From NCBI GenBank assembly GCA_024642325.1, contig JAHEBI010000019.1, positions 2,577-13,140 of the forward strand: 10,564 nucleotides of DNA, written 5' to 3'. The position numbers were made by a program, and so were the translations under genes. The number at the start of each line of letters is the position of its first letter. Within the stretch, counting starts at the first letter, position 1. Positions 6,813 to 10,564 of the stretch are shown piece by piece. Below the pieces are notes generated by a model. The model saw nothing but the letters and a program-made list of their open reading frames with translations, was not told the DNA's origin and ran no database searches. Origin of the DNA: Eudoraea sp. (lineage in GTDB: Bacteria; Bacteroidota; Bacteroidia; Flavobacteriales; Flavobacteriaceae).

Positions 6813-9800
6813 GGTTGGTGATTAACCGGTAGTGTTATTATAAATTCAGAGCCTTCCCCTTCCCTGGTGTTTACTTTTAATTCCCCACCATGTGCATGCA
6901 CAATATCATAACTTAAAGATAGTCCCAATCCCGTTCCCTGCCCGGTAGGCTTGGTGGTAAAAAAAGGTTGGAATATTTTTTCCAGTACCTTTTTGGGGAT
7001 CCCATTGCCATTGTCTTTTACGGAAATCAAAACCTGGTTGCCGGTTTTTTTAGTACTGACTGAAACCGTGGGTTCATATTTGTCCTCCGAAGTTTCCAGC
7101 TTCGCCAGGGCTTCGCTGGATAAATTGATGAGGGAGGACTTCTCCTTTACCACATAAAACGCATTGGTAATTAAATTCAGAATGACCCTTCCTATATCCT
7201 GGGGAACAACTTTGATTTTGCCAATGTTTTCATCAAACTCAGATTTCATAGTTGCGTTAAAGGTTTTGTCCTTGGCCCTTAAACCGTGGTAAGCCAGCCG
7301 TAAATATTCATCTGCCAGCATATTGATATCTGTAGCTTCTTTTTGTCCACTGCTGGTCCGGCTATGCTGCAACATGCCTTTTACTATCCCATCTGCCCGT
7401 TTGCCGTGGTGGTTAATCTTTTCAAGATTCTGTTTTATATCTGCAGCCAGTGCTTTTGCTTCTTCAAAGTCTCCTTTATCCAGTTCTTCATTCATTTCAT
7501 CAATAAGTTCTGAACTCACCTCGGAAAAATTATTGACAAAATTCAATGGATTCTGGATCTCATGAGCGATCCCTGCAGTGAGTTCCCCCAAAGATGCCAT
7601 CTTTTCAGATTGCACTAACTGTTCCTGTGTTTGTTTTAAGTCGGTCAGCGTTTGTTCTACCTGCTGTTTGGCCAATTCAAGTTTGTTAAAATCTTCATAG
7701 CGCGCATACGCTGTGGAAAAGGCATCTGCCACTGATTGCACTAATTGGAGGTTATCCCTGGTTAATTCTTTGGTGTTTCCGACATATAATATCCCCTGTA
7801 AAAAAGGAACGTAATGCAGATAGAGGCCACCCTTTGGAACCGTACCCAAATATTGTTGCCGCGAGGCAATCTGACCTTTCTTTACCAGGGTATCTGCAAG
7901 GTCTGAAAACTCTTCATTTTCCCAGTGGATAATCTGGATTTTCTTCGAACGCCAGTTTTCTATAGCACCCACAAAAGGACTGGAATCATATGGCAAATGA
8001 AAAGCTGCAATGGCTTTGCCATCGGGCTTTGAAAGGAAAGTATGAATCTGTTCTTCCTCTTCATCAAAAATAAATACCCCACAGCGTACAAAGGGGACAC
8101 CTAATGTGGTAAGCTCATTCCAGATCAAGGGGGTTATCCTATCCAGATCGGCTTTGGTTCGCATGGAGGCTATCTCGGCCCGGACCCGGTCCACCGAGGA
8201 ACGCCTGACGGCATCCAGTGCATTAGCCTCTGCCTTTTGCAGGTCCAGGAAACGGGTGTAGGTTTGGTCAAATACCTTGGCAAAACGGATCAACAACTGC
8301 ATGACCTCATCAGCTACAGGTTCATTGGTGGTACAAAGCAACAATCCTTTGGAGAAAAAAGCAGCCTGCTGTACCCTTCTTCCTTTTATATGGGAAACGT
8401 CTATAGGCAACTTCATTTCTTCCTTAATATAGCGTACCCAGTCCTTTAGCTTTTGACCGGACAGGTCAACCACTATAGAATCTTTACCTTCTTTCCAGGC
8501 TTTATATGTTTTAGAAATGGTTGTGGCCTCGTCCAATGGCCCGCTATACCCATGGTCAAGCTGACTGCCAATCTGATCGGTAGCCCATAATTCTATAATA
8601 TTCTCTTCTTCCTTAAAGATTCCAATGCTGATCCTGTCCGGGATATTTCCAAGTAATGCAAATTGTTCAAATAGCACCTGTGAAGTTTCAGGAAGTTGTT
8701 CACTTTTATGCATGGCCATAGAACTGGCTCGTACCCTTTCCAAAGCAGCTTCTATTTGTCCTTCCCTGGCCTGGGCCTCAGCTTTTTGCAAATCCAGGTA
8801 TCTCCTGTAAGTTTGTCCAAAAACATTGGTAAATCTTTGTAATACACCAGCTGCTTCTTCTGAAATTGGGTTCTCCGTAAAAGCGAAAAGAATACCTGAA
8901 GAAAAAAAGAAACTATTGTGAAATTCCTTTTCGGGAAGTATCTTCAAATCTGCATTAAATGGATATTCTGGTTCATTGTTCAGTGCGCGGTAATAACGGG
9001 TAACATCTTGCCCTATAAATTCATAAGCGTATCCTTTCTTCTTCTTTTTCCAGGCTTCTTTAAGGCCTACCAGCATGGGGTGAACAGTCATATTTAATTG
9101 CCCCATTCTCAATTCAAATTTACCATTGGGCGAATAGCTTGCAGACCAGGTTTCCATTTGTTCATTTCCTTCAAGAATTCCTATACCACATCGAATAGTT
9201 TTGTCAAGGCCCAGTTTTAAGACTTCATCAAATAAAGTAACTACGGTATTACCTACATCTGCACTATTATGCATGGCCATTGTTTTGGATCGCACGCGTT
9301 CAAGGGCAGCTTCAACTTCCAATTCCCGGTTTTTATCATGTAATTCTGCCACTTTCTCCTCCAGGCTCTTTTCCAGGAAAGCCGTTCTTTTTTTCAATTC
9401 CTCCACCGGCCATACTTCGTCATCAGTTCGGCGTAAGTCCGGGGTTGAAGTGTGGGAATGTATCAACAGCCAATGGCCATCATTATATTCAAAAATAAAA
9501 CTGAGGCGAAATTTAAGTTCGCTTTTTACATCATTAACCCAAACTGTATTGACAACATGATCTGTGTAGATTGCACTATTGCCCCCATTTATGACCTTGC
9601 GTAGAATCGGCGTAAACTGAAAGTCCATTTTTAAACCTGAAGCCAGTTCTTTCTGGTTCTTAATTTGTTTCAGGAAAGCTGCTCTAGTTTTGGTGAGCTC
9701 TTTATTGCCTGCGCCAAAATTCATCACATCCTCTGCAAGCAGAGGGGCCATTTCCTCAAGAGGTTTGTCAAACAAACAAACCTGAATTACGGTGTGGTAA

Positions 9801-9841
9801 GCTTCGTCTAAAAGTTTTTGTTTGATTTTGGTCAGTTTCAT
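6809..9841 (-). CDS. soluble histidine kinase: NTF2-like domain, three repeated sensor units, HisKA-HATPase
   Basis: A 1010-residue paralogue of the following gene and the first of the cluster. It starts MKLTK like its partner. Residues 1-135 look NTF2/SnoaL-like, ending GHWLLIHSHTSTPD. A coiled coil at about 145-180 (KKRTAFLEKSLEEKVAELHD) leads into three sensor-like units starting at 179, 367 and about 550. The third is the most divergent (DRVRAEIASMRTKADLDRIT). The kinase core begins near 735: His760 in GIAHEIQNP, N-box around Asn889-Asn893, G1 DNGNGIP at 943-949, FQPFFTT, and GQGTGLGL near 967-974. All catalytic motifs look intact, and the ExxN pattern after the His suggests phosphatase capability too. 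No transmembrane helix, receiver or DNA-binding domain is seen. The stop overlaps the start of the next kinase by 4 bases. The ATG ending at 9841 is supported by N-terminal similarity to the paralogue; only a weak GGGAG lies about 13 bases upstream of it. The stimulus and the partner regulator are unknown. Confidence 0.93.
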   Translation of the reverse strand: MKLTKIKQKLLDEAYHTVIQVCLFDKPLEEMAPLLAEDVMNFGAGNKELTKTRAAFLKQIKNQKELASGLKMDFQFTPILRKVINGGNSAIYTDHVVNTVWVNDVKSELKFRLSFIFEYNDGHWLLIHSHTSTPDLRRTDDEVWPVEELKKRTAFLEKSLEEKVAELHDKNRELEVEAALERVRSKTMAMHNSADVGNTVVTLFDEVLKLGLDKTIRCGIGILEGNEQMETWSASYSPNGKFELRMGQLNMTVHPMLVGLKEAWKKKKKGYAYEFIGQDVTRYYRALNNEPEYPFNADLKILPEKEFHNSFFFSSGILFAFTENPISEEAAGVLQRFTNVFGQTYRRYLDLQKAEAQAREGQIEAALERVRASSMAMHKSEQLPETSQVLFEQFALLGNIPDRISIGIFKEEENIIELWATDQIGSQLDHGYSGPLDEATTISKTYKAWKEGKDSIVVDLSGQKLKDWVRYIKEEMKLPIDVSHIKGRRVQQAAFFSKGLLLCTTNEPVADEVMQLLIRFAKVFDQTYTRFLDLQKAEANALDAVRRSSVDRVRAEIASMRTKADLDRITPLIWNELTTLGVPFVRCGVFIFDEEEEQIHTFLSKPDGKAIAAFHLPYDSSPFVGAIENWRSKKIQIIHWENEEFSDLADTLVKKGQIASRQQYLGTVPKGGLYLHYVPFLQGILYVGNTKELTRDNLQLVQSVADAFSTAYARYEDFNKLELAKQQVEQTLTDLKQTQEQLVQSEKMASLGELTAGIAHEIQNPLNFVNNFSEVSSELIDEMNEELDKGDFEEAKALAADIKQNLEKINHHGKRADGIVKGMLQHSRTSSGQKEATDINMLADEYLRLAYHGLRAKDKTFNATMKSEFDENIGKIKVVPQDIGRVILNLITNAFYVVKEKSSLINLSSEALAKLETSEDKYEPTVSVSTKKTGNQVLISVKDNGNGIPKKVLEKIFQPFFTTKPTGQGTGLGLSLSYDIVHAHGGELKVNTREGEGSEFIITLPVNHQP
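7682..9307 (-). repeat. three-unit tandem sensor-domain array inside the 1010-residue kinase
   Basis: Units lie at about 8744-9307, 8195-8743 and 7682-8194, with 188- and 183-residue spacing. The linker helices match those of the seven-unit array, for example QTYTRFLDLQKAEA before unit 3 and ALERVR before units 1 and 2. The third unit departs from the consensus linker and joins directly to the coiled coil feeding the kinase core. Cores differ strongly from each other while linkers are conserved. Confidence 0.88.
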
Positions 9842-9939
9842 CCTAATTTGCTCCCGGAATCCCGGTCATAGATACTATTCCTTGTCGCAGTTTTCATTTA
9901 CTTTATCCCTGAATAGCGTTGTACAGGGAACAAGAGCAG

Positions 9940-9954
9940 CTTGTAATCTACAAG
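9940..9954. promoter_or_regulatory. possible operator: 6-3-6 dyad upstream of the kinase operon
   Basis: CTTGTA and TACAAG form a perfect inverted repeat around a 3-base centre, about 100 bases before the first ATG of the operon. A dyad of this size could bind a dimeric regulator, but a 6-bp arm is short enough to occur by chance, and no regulator gene is next to it. A second, looser pair (TCCCTG at 9906-9911, CAGGGA at 9924-9929) lies closer to the gene. Confidence 0.25.
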
Positions 9955-9969
9955 ATCACTCCCTGCTTA

Positions 9970-9977
9970 CTAATATA
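9970..9977 (-). promoter_or_regulatory. weak candidate -7 element for the kinase operon
   Basis: On the minus strand the bases read TATATTAG, one mismatch from the Bacteroidota -7 consensus TAnnTTTG. No matching -33 TTTG is seen at the expected distance, so this is only the best candidate in the stretch. If it is used, the leader would be roughly 120 bases and the CTTGTA/TACAAG dyad would lie just downstream of the start site. Confidence 0.2.
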
Positions 9978-10015
9978 CTTAAGATTTTGGAATTTGTGAG
10001 CTATTGAAGAAGATA

Positions 10016-10030
10016 GTAGCCTCACCAGGA
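10016..10030. repeat. 15-bp copy of the tRNA-Arg 3' end
   Basis: GTAGCCTCACCAGGA here is identical to bases 10192-10206, which are the acceptor stem and part of the T arm of tRNA-Arg plus one flanking base. The match stops there: no T loop, anticodon arm or D arm follows, so this is not a second tRNA gene. Such short tRNA 3'-end copies are typical of integrase attachment footprints, though no integrase is visible in the window. Confidence 0.75.
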
Positions 10031-10097
10031 TTAGCTGCGCTGTTCCTGAGAATGGCTCGCACTGAAAATACAGAAGCCCAACTGCAACCCAGTTGTA

Positions 10098-10155
10098 TTT
10101 ATTTTGGAACCAGACCTTAACGAAACAAGCCTCTCTCGGCCGGTTCCAAAATAAA
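10098..10155. repeat. 14-bp perfect inverted repeat with a 30-base spacer
   Basis: TTTATTTTGGAACC at 10098-10111 is the exact reverse complement of GGTTCCAAAATAAA at 10142-10155. The right arm partly overlaps the T-tract of the tRNA terminator. The transcript would form a long stem with a 30-base loop. It could be a second processing or termination structure, or the ends of a very small element. No ORF lies between the arms. Confidence 0.7.
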
Positions 10156-10176
10156 AGCCTTTGCTTTTGCAAAGGC
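10149..10176 (-). terminator. intrinsic terminator of the tRNA-Arg gene
   Basis: Read on the minus strand, an 8-bp perfect stem GCCTTTGC / GCAAAGGC (10157-10176) with an AAAA loop is followed at once by TTTTATTTT. It starts 17 bases after the tRNA 3' end, where a Rho-independent terminator for the tRNA transcript is expected. It should also separate the tRNA from the kinase operon. Confidence 0.85.
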
Positions 10177-10192
10177 CGGCTGTGCTTATCCG

Positions 10193-10264
10193 TAGCCTCA
10201 CCAGGAATCGAACCTGGATCTAAAGTTTAGGAAACTTCTATTCTATCCGTTGAACTATGAGGCC
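10193..10264 (-). tRNA. tRNA-Arg (anticodon CCU)
   Basis: A 72-base cloverleaf on the minus strand. The acceptor stem is GGCCTCA paired with TGAGGCT (a G-U first pair), followed by discriminator A. The D stem is GTTC/GAAT. The anticodon stem GAAGT/ACTTT carries the loop TTCCTAA, placing CCT at positions 34-36, which reads AGG arginine codons. The T arm is CCAGG-TTCGAAT-CCTGG. CCA is not encoded. Anticodon assignment is from manual folding and all stems close. Confidence 0.95.
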
Positions 10265-10295
10265 AATTACTGCAATTCAAAAGTTTACAGGGGCA

Positions 10296-10303
10296 CAAAA
10301 ATA
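10296..10303 (-). promoter_or_regulatory. probable -7 promoter element of the tRNA-Arg gene
   Basis: The minus strand reads TATTTTTG, an exact match to the Bacteroidota -7 consensus TAnnTTTG, ending about 31 bases before the tRNA 5' end. That spacing would give a short 5' leader for RNase P to remove. No clean -33 TTTG lies at the expected spacing, and the surrounding sequence is A/T-rich, so chance cannot be excluded. Confidence 0.45.
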
Positions 10304-10336
10304 AGAATTTTTAATACGAACTGGGAACCTCCTATT

Positions 10337-10564
10337 TTATTTTTTAATCTTTTGTTCTTTGGCTGGTTTACCTGGGATCAACGGAGTCCTCACCACGTTC
10401 TTTGGAAATCTTCTCAGAAGCATTTGTAACTTGGGGTCTATATAGGTTTTGCAAAATGGTTTTTCAGGGTTTTTCAAATAGTAATTTTGATAAGGCTCCG
10501 CTGAAATTTTAAATTCTTTAAATCCATAAACTTCGGTGATCAGCTTATCCTTAAAATCTTTTTG
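10337..10564 (-). CDS. msrA: peptide-methionine (S)-S-oxide reductase, C-terminal part (runs off the right edge)
   Basis: An open frame of 75 codons plus TAA enters from the right edge; it is too short and start-less to be seen as an independent ORF. The translation includes KISAEPYQNYYLKNP and PFCKTYIDPKLQMLLRRFP. These resemble the MsrA C-terminal region, where a segment like FYPAEDYHQDYY..NP is followed by PYC...I.PK...L...FP. MsrA reduces methionine-S-sulfoxide in proteins in the cytosol. The catalytic GCFW region lies outside the window, so the call depends on the tail alone. The usual His of the YHQ motif is absent (YQN instead). The tail after RFP is a lysine-rich extension ending KEQKIKK. 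The gene ends 72 bases before the tRNA, with no clear hairpin terminator between. Confidence 0.7.
   Translation of the reverse strand, partial: QKDFKDKLITEVYGFKEFKISAEPYQNYYLKNPEKPFCKTYIDPKLQMLLRRFPKNVVRTPLIPGKPAKEQKIKK

Larger units (their letters stand above)
9842..10192. other. non-coding region between the tRNA and the kinase operon
   Basis: About 350 bases without a convincing gene. In the direction of minus-strand transcription it holds the tRNA terminator hairpin, a 14-bp inverted repeat with a 30-base spacer, a 15-bp copy of the tRNA 3' end, and then A/T-rich sequence with a small dyad that should contain the operon promoter. Short ORFs in it overlap the terminator or show no protein-like character. 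Confidence 0.7.

Noticed and set aside
3313..9560. Series of plus-strand ORFs sharing a CMAIVL-RT-S motif (for example 3313-3522, 3901-4098, 5566-5748, 8625-8810, 9201-9560)
   Set aside because: They look like a protein family, but each lies antisense to a repeated linker of the kinases. Their similarity is the mirror image of the sensor-array repeat.
9822..10007. 61-codon plus-strand ORF across the operon start
   Set aside because: It is antisense to the first kinase start and leader, with no protein-like features.
10016..10080. Possible second tRNA or tRNA pseudogene
   Set aside because: Only 15 bases match. No T loop, anticodon arm or D arm follows.
9948..10172. 74-codon minus-strand ORF between the tRNA and the kinase operon
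   Set aside because: It begins inside the tRNA terminator hairpin and covers the inverted repeat and the tRNA-end copy. The translation has no recognisable motif and odd composition, so it is most likely chance.
10265..10336. Terminator for the msrA-like gene
   Set aside because: Only an A/T-only 6-bp hairpin is visible. It is too weak, and it overlaps the tRNA promoter candidate.

Overview
The window looks like a chromosomal piece of a Bacteroidota bacterium, probably of the Chitinophaga/Niastella kind. The basis is protein style (histidine kinases with the GIAHEIQNPLNFVNNFSE H-box), A/T-rich start regions without clear Shine-Dalgarno sequences, a TAnnTTTG-type promoter in front of a tRNA, and a tRNA gene without encoded CCA. 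This is inference from pattern, not a database match. Every gene that can be supported is on the minus strand.

Read in the direction of transcription (right to left), the window starts with the last 75 codons of a probable peptide-methionine sulfoxide reductase (10337-10564). Next come a tRNA-Arg(CCU) gene with its own likely promoter and a convincing intrinsic terminator, and then a roughly 350-base non-coding stretch. That stretch holds a 14-bp inverted repeat, an exact 15-bp second copy of the tRNA 3' end, and a small dyad. The rest is one compact gene cluster: a 1010-residue histidine kinase (6809-9841), a 1775-residue histidine kinase overlapping it by 4 bases (1485-6812), a 379-residue FIST-domain protein one base further on (344-1483), and a second, truncated FIST protein 23 bases later that runs off the left edge (1-320).

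Both kinases are soluble, with no visible membrane segment. Both have the same plan: an N-terminal NTF2/SnoaL-like domain, a coiled-coil start, a tandem array of about 188-residue sensor-like units joined by nearly invariant helical linkers, and a C-terminal HisKA plus HATPase_c core. The arrays differ in length, three units in the upstream kinase and seven in the downstream one. No response regulator is visible. With the two downstream FIST proteins (a family regarded as small-ligand-binding sensory modules), the cluster reads as an intracellular signal-integration system whose input and output are unknown. The most unusual object is the seven-unit array.
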